NCBI RefSeq assembly: GCF_040678635.1
Contig: NZ_JBFATZ010000004.1
Span: 434,001-498,000 of the forward strand
DNA from: Thermopolyspora sp040678635
Lineage (GTDB): Bacteria; Actinomycetota; Actinomycetes; Streptosporangiales; Streptosporangiaceae
DNA: 64,000 bases
Reading direction: 5' to 3'
The notes beneath the pieces were generated by a model that was not told where the DNA came from, made no database searches, and was given only the letters and a program-made list of their open reading frames with translations. This document shows positions 1 through 8,312 of the stretch, piece by piece; position 1 is the stretch's first letter; each line of letters begins with the position of its first letter. Position numbers and translations under genes: made by a program.

Positions 1-486
1 GGCCATCGCCAGGTAGGTCTTGCCGGTGCCGGCCGGGCCGATGCCGAACACGATCGTGTGCTTGTCGATCGCGTCGACGTACCGTTTCTGGTTCACCGTC
101 TTGGGCCGGATGGTACGGCCGCGCGACGACAGGATGTCGAGCGAGAGGACCTCGGCGGGACGCTCGCTGCTCATGCGCAGCATGGTGATCACTCGTTCCA
201 CGGCGTCGGGAGTGAGCTGCGCGCCGGTGCGCAGCAGCTCGACCAACTCCTCGAACAGGCGCACCACCATGCCGCTCTCCTCCGGAGAGCCGGTGACGGT
301 GATCTCGTTGCCGCGGACGTGGATGTCGGCGCGGAAGGCCTTCTCGATGACGCGCAGGACCTGGTCCCGCGAGCCGAGCAGCCCCACCATGGACTGCTCA
401 TCCGGGATGACCACCTTGGCCTGGGTCCGGGCCGGCCCCTTGGTACGCGGCGGCGTGACGTTTCGTTCTTCGTGTGACTCGGACAT
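1..486 (-). CDS. phoH: PhoH-like P-loop ATPase, C-terminus cut by window edge
   Basis: The first 162 residues are present, in frame from an ATG at 486 to base 1. Residues about 20-100 form the N-terminal KH-like region that precedes the ATPase domain in PhoH/YbeZ proteins. The visible part ends in a Walker A motif, GPAGTGKTYLAMA, immediately at the window edge. The family are cytoplasmic ATPases linked to RNA metabolism and ribosome maturation; the exact role in actinomycetes is unsettled. Its place beside the HIT gene and rsmE matches the conserved actinobacterial order rsmE-HIT-phoH. The reading frame has no stop across the whole 486 bases, which together with the motif makes the call firm. 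Confidence 0.93.
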   Translation of the reverse strand, partial: MSESHEERNVTPPRTKGPARTQAKVVIPDEQSMVGLLGSRDQVLRVIEKAFRADIHVRGNEITVTGSPEESGMVVRLFEELVELLRTGAQLTPDAVERVITMLRMSSERPAEVLSLDILSSRGRTIRPKTVNQKRYVDAIDKHTIVFGIGPAGTGKTYLAMA

Positions 487-610
487 GGGCGGCCCTAACG
501 GCCAGCTCGCCTCCCGGTACGCGCCTCACAGGTTTCTACCGTCATGTTATCCACCGACGGCCCACCTGGGCATCGGCTTAAATCGCCCCCGTCTCCCGCC
601 GCCCCCGTGA

Positions 611-955
611 TCAGCCCGGCGGCCAGGTCAGGTTCCGCCCGCCGAGCAGGTGCAGGTGGACGTGGAACACCGTCTGCCCGGCGGCGGGGCCGGTGTTGAA
701 GACCATGCGATAGCCCACCTCGGCGACGCCCTCCTGCTCGGCGACCGCCTGACCCGCCTGCAGCACCGCGTCGGCCCACCCGTCGTCGGCCGCCGCCAGC
801 GCCGCCGCGTCCTGGAAATGCTCCTTGGGCACGACGAGCACATGCGTGGGCGCCTGGGGGTTGATGTCACGAAACGCCAGCGCCCGGTCGGTCTCCAGGA
901 CGACGTCGGCCGGGATCTCCTTGGCGACGATCTTGCAGAAAAGGCAGTCGCTCAC
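611..955 (-). CDS. HIT family nucleotide hydrolase/transferase
   Basis: This 114-residue protein has an N-terminal CxxC-type start (DCLFCKIV) and the C-terminal histidine triad HVHLHLLGG, which defines HIT proteins of the Hint type. They hydrolyse or bind purine nucleotides in the cytoplasm; the substrate is not determined by sequence. I chose the GTG at 955 because it yields the usual length of about 113 residues and begins just before DCLFCK. The longer reading up to 1045 adds a tail without family similarity. Its neighbours are rsmE (after the sigma-factor insertion) and phoH, the usual synteny. Confidence 0.92.
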   Translation of the reverse strand: MSDCLFCKIVAKEIPADVVLETDRALAFRDINPQAPTHVLVVPKEHFQDAAALAAADDGWADAVLQAGQAVAEQEGVAEVGYRMVFNTGPAAGQTVFHVHLHLLGGRNLTWPPG

Positions 956-1098
956 CCGCCGAATCGTAGCGACAGCCGTTGCCAATCGGTAATACCCTGG
1001 AGTCCACGCCGAAAGATCCTCCCGGATAGTGTTGTTGTGCGACACTTCATCGAAGGCGTAGGCAATTTCCTAGTGTCGGGCGAGGACACCACCGGGCC

Positions 1099-1704
1099 AT
1101 GCCCCCTAAAGAACCGGATGAGCGTAAACCTCCTGGAAAGGCCACGCGTCCAACAGATGTGACCACCGAGACCATCGTGGCCGACCGGTCGATGGGGGCG
1201 GTGTCTGTCGGGTGGGATGCCGACATGGCCGTGACCGCGCTGTACAGCGCGCACTATCGGTCACTCGTCCGTCTCGCTGTGCTGCTGGTCCGTGACGTGG
1301 CCTCAGCAGAGGAGGTCGTACAGGACGCCTTCGTCGCCATTCACGGGGCGTGGCGCCGGCTGCGGGACCCCGACAAGGCATTGGCCTACCTTCGCCAATC
1401 GGTCGTGAACCGATCGCGCTCCGTGCTGCGCCACCGGGCCGTCGTGGAGAAGTACGCCCCGAAGGGCCTTCCCGACGCGCCCAGCGCCGAGAACGGCGCC
1501 ATCGGCGAGCTGGAGCGCTCGGCGGTGATCGAGGCCTTGCGCGGCCTGCCCGCCCGCCAGCGGGAGGCGCTGGTGCTGCGCTACTACGGCGACCTTTCCG
1601 AGGCGGAGATCGCCAACGCGATGGGCATCAGCAAGGGCGCGGTGAAGAGTCACACGGCCCGCGGGATGGCCGCACTACGGAACGTACTGGAGCAGTTTTC
1701 ATGA
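1099..1704 (+). CDS. ECF RNA polymerase sigma factor, SigE family
   Basis: The protein has sigma region 2 (about residues 45-105, with SAEEVVQDAFVAIHGAW) and region 4 (about 150-198, with ALVLRYYGDLSEAEIANAMG followed by an HTH), the two-domain layout of ECF sigma factors. It directs RNA polymerase to a small set of promoters. The stop overlaps the start of the next gene by ATGA, so the two are translationally coupled. The start is uncertain: the ATG at 1099 gives 201 residues, but an ATG at 1192 beginning MGAVSVGWDAD gives the usual SigE-family length. The pair lies in plus orientation within an otherwise minus-strand conserved block, which suggests an insertion. Confidence 0.88.
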   Translation: MPPKEPDERKPPGKATRPTDVTTETIVADRSMGAVSVGWDADMAVTALYSAHYRSLVRLAVLLVRDVASAEEVVQDAFVAIHGAWRRLRDPDKALAYLRQSVVNRSRSVLRHRAVVEKYAPKGLPDAPSAENGAIGELERSAVIEALRGLPARQREALVLRYYGDLSEAEIANAMGISKGAVKSHTARGMAALRNVLEQFS

Positions 1705-2366
1705 CGGAGTTCCCCGACGAGTACGGCGAGATCCTGCGCCGTGCCATGCGTGCGGAGGCGGACTCGGTCGTGCCTTCTCCTGACGGACTGGAGATCATCC
1801 GCAACCGCATCGAACAACGGGGCCTGCGCGGGATCTTCTGGTGGCGGGTGGCGGCCTCAGCGGTCGGCGCGGCCTTGGTGGCCGCCACGATCGTGATGGT
1901 CGTCCCCGGGTTACGCGAGCAGGCCACACCACCGCCACAGGGCATCACCGAGATCGACGCAGAGACGGATGCGCCCGAGGGGGAGTCCACCAGCCGTCCC
2001 CCGAACATTCGCCCGCCCGAGGTGTCGTCCACCGGCGCCGTGGTCCCGCCGACCAGCGCCCGGCCGAGCCTCGCCCCCACGCGCACGACGCCGTCGGCCA
2101 GCACGCCCACGCCGACGCCGAGCAGGACGCGTGAGTGCCCGTCGCCCGCGCCCAAGGGGAAGGACGCGTCCGGCACCCCGGGTCCGTGCCCGACCACGAG
2201 CACGACCCCGACGCCCACGCCGACGCCGACGCCCTCCAAGACGGACACCGAGACCCCGAAGGACCCCACCTGCGCTCCGGAGGACTGCCCGACCTCGCAG
2301 CCCGAGCCCACGGTCACCGACCAGGAGAGCGCCGAGCCGACCCTCAGCACCAAGCAAGAGGAATAG
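1701..2366 (+). CDS. Single-pass membrane protein, likely anti-sigma partner
   Basis: It starts at the ATG overlapping the sigma-factor stop (ATGA). The 221-residue protein has a short cytoplasmic N-terminus of about 45 residues, one transmembrane segment near residues 48-70 (ASAVGAALVAATIVMVV), and a long outer region made mostly of Pro, Thr and Ser with repeated PTPTPTP runs and four cysteines in two clusters. This is the layout of membrane-bound regulators coupled to SigE-family sigma factors. No HxxxCxxC zinc anti-sigma motif is visible, so the anti-sigma role is inferred from coupling and topology only. Confidence 0.72.
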   Translation: MTEFPDEYGEILRRAMRAEADSVVPSPDGLEIIRNRIEQRGLRGIFWWRVAASAVGAALVAATIVMVVPGLREQATPPPQGITEIDAETDAPEGESTSRPPNIRPPEVSSTGAVVPPTSARPSLAPTRTTPSASTPTPTPSRTRECPSPAPKGKDASGTPGPCPTTSTTPTPTPTPTPSKTDTETPKDPTCAPEDCPTSQPEPTVTDQESAEPTLSTKQEE

Positions 2367-2462
2367 CCGCGCCGCCGGCGGCCGGAACGATCCATCCGTA
2401 CGGCCGCCGTCGCCGCGTCGGCCGTCGCGACGATGGAGCCGAGGGGCACGCGCGGGGATCTG

Positions 2463-2647
2463 CAGTACGGCCGCCGTCGAGGCCCGCAGGCAGTGCGCTC
2501 GTGAAGCGCGGAACCCGCCTGCGGCGCTACCAGCGGCCGGAGCGGCTCAGCAGCACGGCCGCCGCCACCCCCGGCGTCAAGGCCCGGGCAGTGCGCTCGT
2601 GAAGCGCGGAACCCGCCTGCGGCGCTACCAGCGACCTGAGCGGCTCA
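2463..2647. repeat. Tandem copies of the rsmE 3' end
   Basis: Two units follow the rsmE stop on its downstream side: 2551-2647 (97 bp) and 2463-2550 (88 bp). They share a near-identical block, GCAGTGCGCTCGTGAAGCGC and the following bases. Read on the minus strand, the first unit repeats the last codons of rsmE (VLLSRSGRW then TAG) and the 3' flank. The second has the flank and a more eroded coding part (RASTAAVLQ). The unit therefore starts inside the rsmE coding end and includes its stop codon. Confidence 0.85.
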
Positions 2648-3368
2648 GCAGTACGGCGGCCGCCGCCACGCCCGCCGTCGAGGTTCGCAGGACGGTGGGC
2701 CCGAGGATCGCGGGGATCGCGCCCGCGGCGCGGAAACGCTCGATCTCCTCGGGGGCGATGCCGCCTTCGGGGCCGACCACCAACATGATGTCGCCGTCGG
2801 TCGGCAGGTCGAGGCCGGACAGGGGGCGCTCGGCCTCCTCGTGCAGCACGACGGCGAGGGCCGCCGCGCGCAGCCGGTCCGCCACCTGAGCCGTGGAGGC
2901 GAGGTCGGCGACCCGCGGAAGGTGGAAGCGGCGGGACTGCTTGCCCGCCTCGCGGGCCGTGGCGCGCCAGCGGGCCAGCGGCTTGGCGGCGCGCTCCCCC
3001 TTCCACTGGACGACGCAGCGGGACGCCGTCCAGGGCACGATCTCGTCCACCCCGGCCTCGGTCATCATCTCGACGGCCAGCTCGCCTCTGTCGCCCTTGG
3101 GCAGCCCCTGGGCGACGACGAGGCGCGGCTTCGGGGGCGGCGCGCCGTACAGGGCGTGCACGGTGAGCAGGAGCGCGTCCTTGAGCGCGTCGCGGACCAC
3201 GCACTCGGCCACCTGACCGGCGCCGTCGGTGAGGTCCGCGCGCTCGCCCGGCCGCAGCCGCCGGACGGTCGCCGCGTGCCTGCCCTCCGGGCCGTCGAGG
3301 AGGAGTTCCCCGCCCGCCGACGCCCCGGCCAGCGCCTCGGCGGCGATCAGGAAGACCGGAACGGTCAT
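2625..3368 (-). CDS. rsmE: 16S rRNA (uracil-1498-N3)-methyltransferase
   Basis: RsmE methylates U1498 of 16S rRNA in the 30S subunit using SAM. The 247-residue protein has an N-terminal PUA-like part and a C-terminal SPOUT domain with the SAM-binding strings VVGPEGGIAPEEI and LGPTVLRTSTAG. I chose the ATG at 3368 (MTVPVFLIA), which has GGGAGG about nine bases upstream and gives the family length; an upstream start at 3413 adds an unrelated tail. It normally follows dnaJ directly; here about 4.9 kb of plus-strand conservon genes separate the two. Its 3' end is duplicated downstream. Confidence 0.93.
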   Translation of the reverse strand: MTVPVFLIAAEALAGASAGGELLLDGPEGRHAATVRRLRPGERADLTDGAGQVAECVVRDALKDALLLTVHALYGAPPPKPRLVVAQGLPKGDRGELAVEMMTEAGVDEIVPWTASRCVVQWKGERAAKPLARWRATAREAGKQSRRFHLPRVADLASTAQVADRLRAAALAVVLHEEAERPLSGLDLPTDGDIMLVVGPEGGIAPEEIERFRAAGAIPAILGPTVLRTSTAGVAAAAVLLSRSGRW

Positions 3369-3760
3369 CCGCGTTGCCCTCCCCTTCGCTGCGCGTTCAC
3401 GCGCGTTGTTCACCCGATCGGTTTCGTTGACGCTCGGACGCGTGTCCGGCCACGCCCGCCGGCCCCTTCGCGGCGGAATCAGCGAGCTCGAAGACGACGG
3501 CGGCCCGTTCCCTGCCGCGTCCTGCCAGGGGTGACGGTCCGCGATGCCACGACTACCACAAGATGATCGTCGGAAATTTTAACCGCGTCCGACCTGACGA
3601 GTCGAATCGAAGTTCTCACTTTCGGTAGTCAGCCGAATCCTTCGGGTAATAGCGTGTCCCCCGGCTCTCCTGACCCAGAGTCCACGGGGACGGATTCCGA
3701 CCATCCGGGGGCGACCGCCCGCCTTGTCACGGCCACAGATTCAGTAGAACGGGCAGGTCA
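3369..3760. other. Divergent intergenic region between rsmE and the sensor kinase
   Basis: About 390 bases separate two divergent starts and must hold promoters for both directions. The part from about 3570 to 3660 is noticeably more AT-rich than its surroundings (GGAAATTTTAACC, TTCTCACTTTCGG), as expected for promoters. I see no clear operator, RNA element or convincing small gene. Confidence 0.4.
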
Positions 3761-6670
3761 ATGGCACATCTGATCAGGATGCCGCGCACCATCCGCGCGA
3801 GGCTCACATGGATCCTCGCCGTCCCGACGACCCTGCTGCTGGGGTTCACCGGGCTGGAGGTGGCGGCGCGGTTCGACACGCGTTCCGACGCGCACACCAC
3901 GGCGCGCCAGATCGAGCTGGTGCTCGCCGGGCAGGAGCTGGTGCACGCCCTGCAGCGGGAGCGGGGGCTCACCGCGGGGCTGCTCGGCGGCGAGTACCGG
4001 TTCCGCGGCGAGCTTGAGGCCCAGCGCCGGCGCTCCGACCAGGCGCGGGCCGAGCTCGGCCCGCTGCTCGCCGACGCGACGCGGCGCGGGGTGCCGCGGT
4101 TGCGCGGCGCGCTCGACCGGCTGTCCGGCCTCGGCGCGCTGCGGGCCTCGGCCGACGCCTCACGGACCGGGCGTCCGGAGTCCTTCGCCTTCTACACCGC
4201 CGCCATCGGAGCGATCAACGACGCCCTGTACGACGGCGACGCGGCGGGCGGCGACCTGACGCGGCGGCGCGGCCTCGAGGCCCTGTGGACGCTCGGCCGC
4301 GCCCAGGAGGCCGCGGGGCAGGAGCGTGACACCCTCACCGGGGGGCTGGCCGCGACGGTGTTCACGCCGGAGGAGTACGTACGGTTCATCGAGGCCCGCG
4401 CGACCAGGATCGACGCGCTCGCCCAGTTCGCCCGGCTGGCCACGACCGCGCAGGCCGCGGCCCTGAGCACGGCCCAGCAGTCCCGGGCGGCGACCACGAT
4501 GGCGGCGATCGAATCGCGCGCGACGGCCTCCCCGCGCGGCCGGAACCTCTCGGTGAGCGCGCGGGACTGGTGGGACGCGGCCGCCGCCTTCGCCGACGAC
4601 CTGCGCGACGTACAGCGCTTGGTCGGCGTCGAGGCCCGCGCCCAGGCCGGGGAGGCCGAGCGGCGGGGCACCCAGGAGCTCGTCGTGCTCGCCGTGCTCG
4701 GGGGCGTGCTGCTGCTCGGTACGCTGCTGCTCGGCGTGGTGACGTCCCGGTCGATCCTGCGCCCGCTGCGCCGGCTCACCCAGGAGGCCGACGACGTCGC
4801 CGAGCGGCGGCTGCCCGAGGCGGTCGCCCGGATCCAGTCGGCCGCGGACCCGCAGGACGCGATCGCCGAGGACGAGCCGGGGCCGGGGCGCCGCCAGGAC
4901 GAGTTCGGCGCCGTGATCCGCGCGCTGGGGAACGTGCACCGGACCGCGTTGCGGCTCGCCGCCGAGCAGGCGGTGCTGCGCCGCAACACGGCCGAGTCGC
5001 TGGCGAACCTCGGGCGCCGCAATCAGAGCCTGGTGCGCCGCCAGCTCGGGTTCATCAGCGCGCTCGAACGCGACGAGTCCGACCCGGCGGCGCTGGCGAA
5101 CCTGTTCGAGCTGGACCATCTGGCCACCCGGATGCGGCGCAACGCCGAGAGCCTGCTGATCCTGGTCGGCGAGCGTACGCCGCGGGCGGCGGCCGAGCCG
5201 GTCGCGATGGGGGACGTGCTGCGTTCGGCGCTGGCCGAGGTGGAGGACTACCGGCGGGTCGTGCTGCGGCGGGTGGATCACGACGTGGTGCGCGGGTCGG
5301 CCGTGGCGGAGGTCGCGCACCTGCTGGCCGAGCTCATCGAGAACGCGCTCGTGTTCTCCGCGCAGGACCAGGACGTCGAGATCCAGGCCAGGTGCGACGC
5401 GACCGAGTACCACATCGCGATCGTCGACCAGGGCGTCGGCATGGACGCCGAGGGGCTGGCCACGGCCAACGCGAAACTGCGCGGGGAGCGCAGCTTCCTC
5501 GTCGCGCCCACCCGGCAGCTCGGTCTGTTCGTCGTGGGGCGGCTCGCCGAGCGGCTCGGCATCAAGGTCTGGCTGCACGACTCGCCGCTCGCGGGGATCA
5601 CCGCCCGGGTCGTGCTTCCGGTGGACCTGCTGGTCCGCGACGCCGCGTCCGTCGCCTCGCCCTCCGCGCCCTCGGCGTTCCCGGGCTCGGGCGGGTCCGT
5701 GGTCGGCGAGCACGGCGACGGGTACGCCAACGGGCGCGTGGCCACTGGCTCGGGCGGGTACGACGAGGCGCCGTCGTCCAACGGGTTGGTCGCATCGGAC
5801 CCGTCGGATGTGGCAGGCACTTCGGGCGTGCCGGGTACGCCGGGTATGTCGGGTGCGCCGGGTGCGCCGGGTGTGTCGGGTGTGTCGAGCCCGTCGGGTG
5901 TATCCGGCCGGTCCGCCGTGTACGACTGGTCGGGTGTGTCCGGCGGAGCCGGAGAACCCGCCGGTTCCGCCGAACGTAACGGGTTCGCAGATTCCGCCGG
6001 GGACATCTCGTCCGAGGAGGCTATGGGATCGGCCGCGACAGGACTCCCTGCGCACAAGGGCCATCCCGGCGTCACCACCTCCGAGTTCGTCGCGGTGGTC
6101 GTCTCCCCGGAACCGGCCGTGCCGCCCGCACCGGGAACCCCACCGCCGCCGCCCGCGATTCACTCCCCCTCGTCTCTCTCCCCCTCGTCGCCCGCCGATC
6201 CGCTCGGCGGCCGCCACCCCGACGCCTCCGCGCCGCCGGCTTCGTCATCGGGCGGCCACTCCACCGTGCACCAGGCTCCGTCGAGCGTCGCTCAGCCGCC
6301 CCTGCCACCCCTCATCACGCCCAAGGCCAAACCGCCGTACCGGCTCTCGGTCCGGCGACCCGCACCGGACGTGGACGGGTCCGCGGAACGGCCGCAAGCA
6401 CGGACGGCGGCAGGCGACGGCGCGCGGGAGACCACTGCGAACGGGCTCGTCCGCCGTGTGCCGCGAACCGATCGCCCCCGCGGCGATGAGCCGGTCGCCA
6501 CCGGCGTCTCCCCCGACGGGACCTACGACGGGACTCACGAGGGGACTCACGAGGGGACCCACGACGAGACCTTCGAGCACCCCTCGGAACGGGTCCGGTC
6601 GATCCTCAACGAATTCAGGGCCGGGATGCGGCAGGCGGAGCAGACGGGCCCGAACCAGGAGCCGCGATGA
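3761..6670 (+). CDS. CvnA-type sensor histidine kinase with NIT domain
   Basis: The 969-residue membrane kinase has an N-terminal transmembrane segment (about 12-32), an extracytoplasmic nitrate/nitrite-sensing-type region with GQELVHALQRERGLTAG, a second membrane segment (about 305-327), a HAMP-like linker, a dimerisation region with LFELDHLATRMRR, and an HATPase domain with N-box ELIENALVFS (about 523) and G-box DQGVGMD. This is the first protein of actinobacterial conservons. Residues about 640-960 are low complexity, with collagen-like GVPGTPGMSGAPGAPG and GTHEGTHEGTHDE repeats, ending in a conserved tail ERVRSILNEFRAGM. It leads the DUF742 and GTPase genes. Ligand unknown. Confidence 0.88.
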   Translation: MAHLIRMPRTIRARLTWILAVPTTLLLGFTGLEVAARFDTRSDAHTTARQIELVLAGQELVHALQRERGLTAGLLGGEYRFRGELEAQRRRSDQARAELGPLLADATRRGVPRLRGALDRLSGLGALRASADASRTGRPESFAFYTAAIGAINDALYDGDAAGGDLTRRRGLEALWTLGRAQEAAGQERDTLTGGLAATVFTPEEYVRFIEARATRIDALAQFARLATTAQAAALSTAQQSRAATTMAAIESRATASPRGRNLSVSARDWWDAAAAFADDLRDVQRLVGVEARAQAGEAERRGTQELVVLAVLGGVLLLGTLLLGVVTSRSILRPLRRLTQEADDVAERRLPEAVARIQSAADPQDAIAEDEPGPGRRQDEFGAVIRALGNVHRTALRLAAEQAVLRRNTAESLANLGRRNQSLVRRQLGFISALERDESDPAALANLFELDHLATRMRRNAESLLILVGERTPRAAAEPVAMGDVLRSALAEVEDYRRVVLRRVDHDVVRGSAVAEVAHLLAELIENALVFSAQDQDVEIQARCDATEYHIAIVDQGVGMDAEGLATANAKLRGERSFLVAPTRQLGLFVVGRLAERLGIKVWLHDSPLAGITARVVLPVDLLVRDAASVASPSAPSAFPGSGGSVVGEHGDGYANGRVATGSGGYDEAPSSNGLVASDPSDVAGTSGVPGTPGMSGAPGAPGVSGVSSPSGVSGRSAVYDWSGVSGGAGEPAGSAERNGFADSAGDISSEEAMGSAATGLPAHKGHPGVTTSEFVAVVVSPEPAVPPAPGTPPPPPAIHSPSSLSPSSPADPLGGRHPDASAPPASSSGGHSTVHQAPSSVAQPPLPPLITPKAKPPYRLSVRRPAPDVDGSAERPQARTAAGDGARETTANGLVRRVPRTDRPRGDEPVATGVSPDGTYDGTHEGTHEGTHDETFEHPSERVRSILNEFRAGMRQAEQTGPNQEPR

Positions 6671-7004
6671 CGTGGCCTCCTGGCGGCGTCGGCGGGCGCC
6701 GTCGTCGCATCGCCCCAGAGCGGCGGCGTCGGTTCGCGGGCGGGCCGGGCCGCCTCAACGATCCGATCATGACCGGATCCGGCAAGTGGCAACCGGATAG
6801 TGCGGAACGGCTGCCCGAGAGCGGCGCGTGCCGGTACGGTTGCGGAGGGCTGAAGCTCTTCAGGAGCGACACACATCGGGGTTTCCTGCTGATCTCGGCC
6901 GTTCCCCTGGAGGCCGTACGGGCACGCCCGCAGCGGCGGTCCGGAGGCGCGGGACGGCCGGGTATGAGACGGCGCTGCCAAGCGAACGGGGTGGGCGAAC
7001 TGCG
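6671..7004. other. Gap where a conservon roadblock gene (cvnB) is expected
   Basis: Canonical conservons run kinase, roadblock/LC7 protein, DUF742 protein, GTPase. Here 334 bases separate the kinase and DUF742 genes. I checked all three plus-strand frames: the open frame from 6667 is Arg-rich and lacks any roadblock-like string. The gap is too short for a complete roadblock gene of about 130 codons together with its spacers. Confidence 0.6.
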
Positions 7005-7739
7005 ATGAATGACGGCTGGGCGGACCTGGGGCTACGGGTGCCCGATCCTCGCATGATCAACTTGCGTCATGCCGCGCCCGCGCGACCGGCCGGCGAGTTG
7101 TTCGGGGCCTCGTCTCCCCCGGTGGACGGCGACATCCTGGCGGACGCCCCCGCATCGGGCGGCGAACCCGGGCGCTTGGCTCGCATCGACAACGTGACCG
7201 CGGCCCGGTCCGCGGTCGCCGCCCCCGAGGCGTACCCCACCGAGTTCGGCCGCTCCTGGCACGAACGAGGCCCCGCGGGCGACCGGTTCGCGGGACGGAT
7301 GAGCGGTCACCGCGGAGGCGTCCCACATGACCGGCCGGCGCGGCCCGAGCCGCCCCGATCCGAGGACGACGGGGTCATGGACGGGCCCGGGATGAAGGTC
7401 AGCTCCGCCGGGGAGATCGCTCGCCCGTTCATCATGTCGGCGGGGCGTACCCTGCCGCTCGACGAGCGACTGCGCATGGAGACGCTGCTGTCCGCGACCC
7501 CGGCCGCGCTGAACGCCCCCTTGGCCTTCGAGCACGCGCACATCGTGGAACTGTGCCGCCACCCGCTGTCCGTCGCCGAGATCGCCGCCGGTCTGCGGCT
7601 CCCGGTCGGGGTCGCCCGCGAGCTCATCGCCGACCTCGTGGCCGAGCACCTCCTGGTCATCCACGCGCAGGTCATCCTCGGCGCGCGGCCGCCCCGAGCG
7701 TTGCTGGAGCGGATCCGGGCAGGTGTCCGTGCCCTCTGA
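7005..7739 (+). CDS. DUF742 (CvnC-like) protein with long disordered N-terminus
   Basis: The last ~115 of 244 residues match the DUF742 pattern: RPFIMSAGRT at about 144, then CRHPLSVAEIAAGLRLPVGV and ELIADLVAEHLLVIH, a winged-helix-like fold used by conservon proteins to couple sensor kinase and GTPase. The first ~125 residues are Pro/Gly/Arg-rich and look disordered, which is longer than usual for the family. The ATG at 7005 is the first start giving a sensible N-terminus (MNDGWADLG). Its stop overlaps the GTG of the GTPase gene by 17 bases, indicating coupling. Confidence 0.82.
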   Translation: MNDGWADLGLRVPDPRMINLRHAAPARPAGELFGASSPPVDGDILADAPASGGEPGRLARIDNVTAARSAVAAPEAYPTEFGRSWHERGPAGDRFAGRMSGHRGGVPHDRPARPEPPRSEDDGVMDGPGMKVSSAGEIARPFIMSAGRTLPLDERLRMETLLSATPAALNAPLAFEHAHIVELCRHPLSVAEIAAGLRLPVGVARELIADLVAEHLLVIHAQVILGARPPRALLERIRAGVRAL

Positions 7740-8307
7740 AGCTCCCGTCGCCGACGCGTACCCCGCCGCCGTGGAGGTCGCCGACGCCGTCTCGGTCAAG
7801 ATCGTGGTGGCGGGAGGGCGAGGCGCGGGAAAGACGACGTTCCTTGAGGCGATCTCCGACATCGACCCGGTCACGGCCGAGGCGGTCCTCGCCGAGCCGG
7901 ACGCCGCGCCGGATGCCGCGCCGGGCGGCGAAGTGATCGGCTTCGACGTCGGCCGGGTGGGCGTGGACGACGACGTCGTGCTGTGCCTGTTCTGCACGCC
8001 CGACCGGGAGAACCGCGAGTTCTTCCGCGCCGAGCTCGCCGACGGCGCGGCGGGCGCGGTCGTGCTCGTGGATCTGCGTCGCGTCGATCGGTGTTACCCG
8101 GCGATCGACCTGCTGGAGGAGCACGGCGTCCCGCTCGCCGTCGCCGTGAACGACTTCGGCGGCGCGGACCGGTTCGGCCTCGACGAGGTGCGGGACGCGC
8201 TCGGCGTCGACGCGGGCGTTCCGGTGGTGCGTTGCGACGCCCGCGACCGCGACTCGGTCAAGCAGGTCCTGATCGCCCTGGTGGACGCCGCCTTCAACGA
8301 CCGTTGA
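7723..8307 (+). CDS. CvnD-like small GTPase with degenerate switch motifs
   Basis: This 194-residue protein has a clear P-loop VKIVVAGGRGAGKTTFLEAI (about 25-44), as in conservon GTPases. The later motifs are altered: where family members have a Thr-rich switch I and then MDFGR, it reads VIGFDVGRVGVDDD; the usual LFGTPGQ is LFCTPDRE; and the VDTRR string is VDLRR. NDFGG stands where NxFDG is usual. It may bind nucleotide but hydrolyse it poorly; this is inference from motifs. The GTG at 7723 overlaps the DUF742 gene. It ends in a palindrome shared with convergent dnaJ. Confidence 0.82.
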   Translation: MSVPSEAPVADAYPAAVEVADAVSVKIVVAGGRGAGKTTFLEAISDIDPVTAEAVLAEPDAAPDAAPGGEVIGFDVGRVGVDDDVVLCLFCTPDRENREFFRAELADGAAGAVVLVDLRRVDRCYPAIDLLEEHGVPLAVAVNDFGGADRFGLDEVRDALGVDAGVPVVRCDARDRDSVKQVLIALVDAAFNDR

Positions 8308-8312
8308 AGGCG
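8289..8312. terminator. Palindrome spanning both convergent stop codons
   Basis: CGCCTTCAACG and CGTTGAAGGCG form an 11-bp perfect inverted repeat with a 2-base centre. It contains the TGA of the GTPase gene (8305-8307) and, on the other strand, the TGA of dnaJ (8296-8294). The two genes overlap by 14 bases tail to tail. It could act as a bidirectional terminator or mRNA 3' stabiliser; no U-tract follows. Confidence 0.6.

Noticed and set aside
2527..3204. Open frame ending in the rsmE tail copy (VAAAVLLSRSGRW)
   Set aside because: Its body is rsmE read in another frame; only the last few codons look like rsmE because the tail is duplicated.
4160..6217. 685-codon frame antisense to the sensor kinase
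   Set aside because: Low-complexity Arg/Gly/His composition; the opposite strand carries the HATPase motifs.
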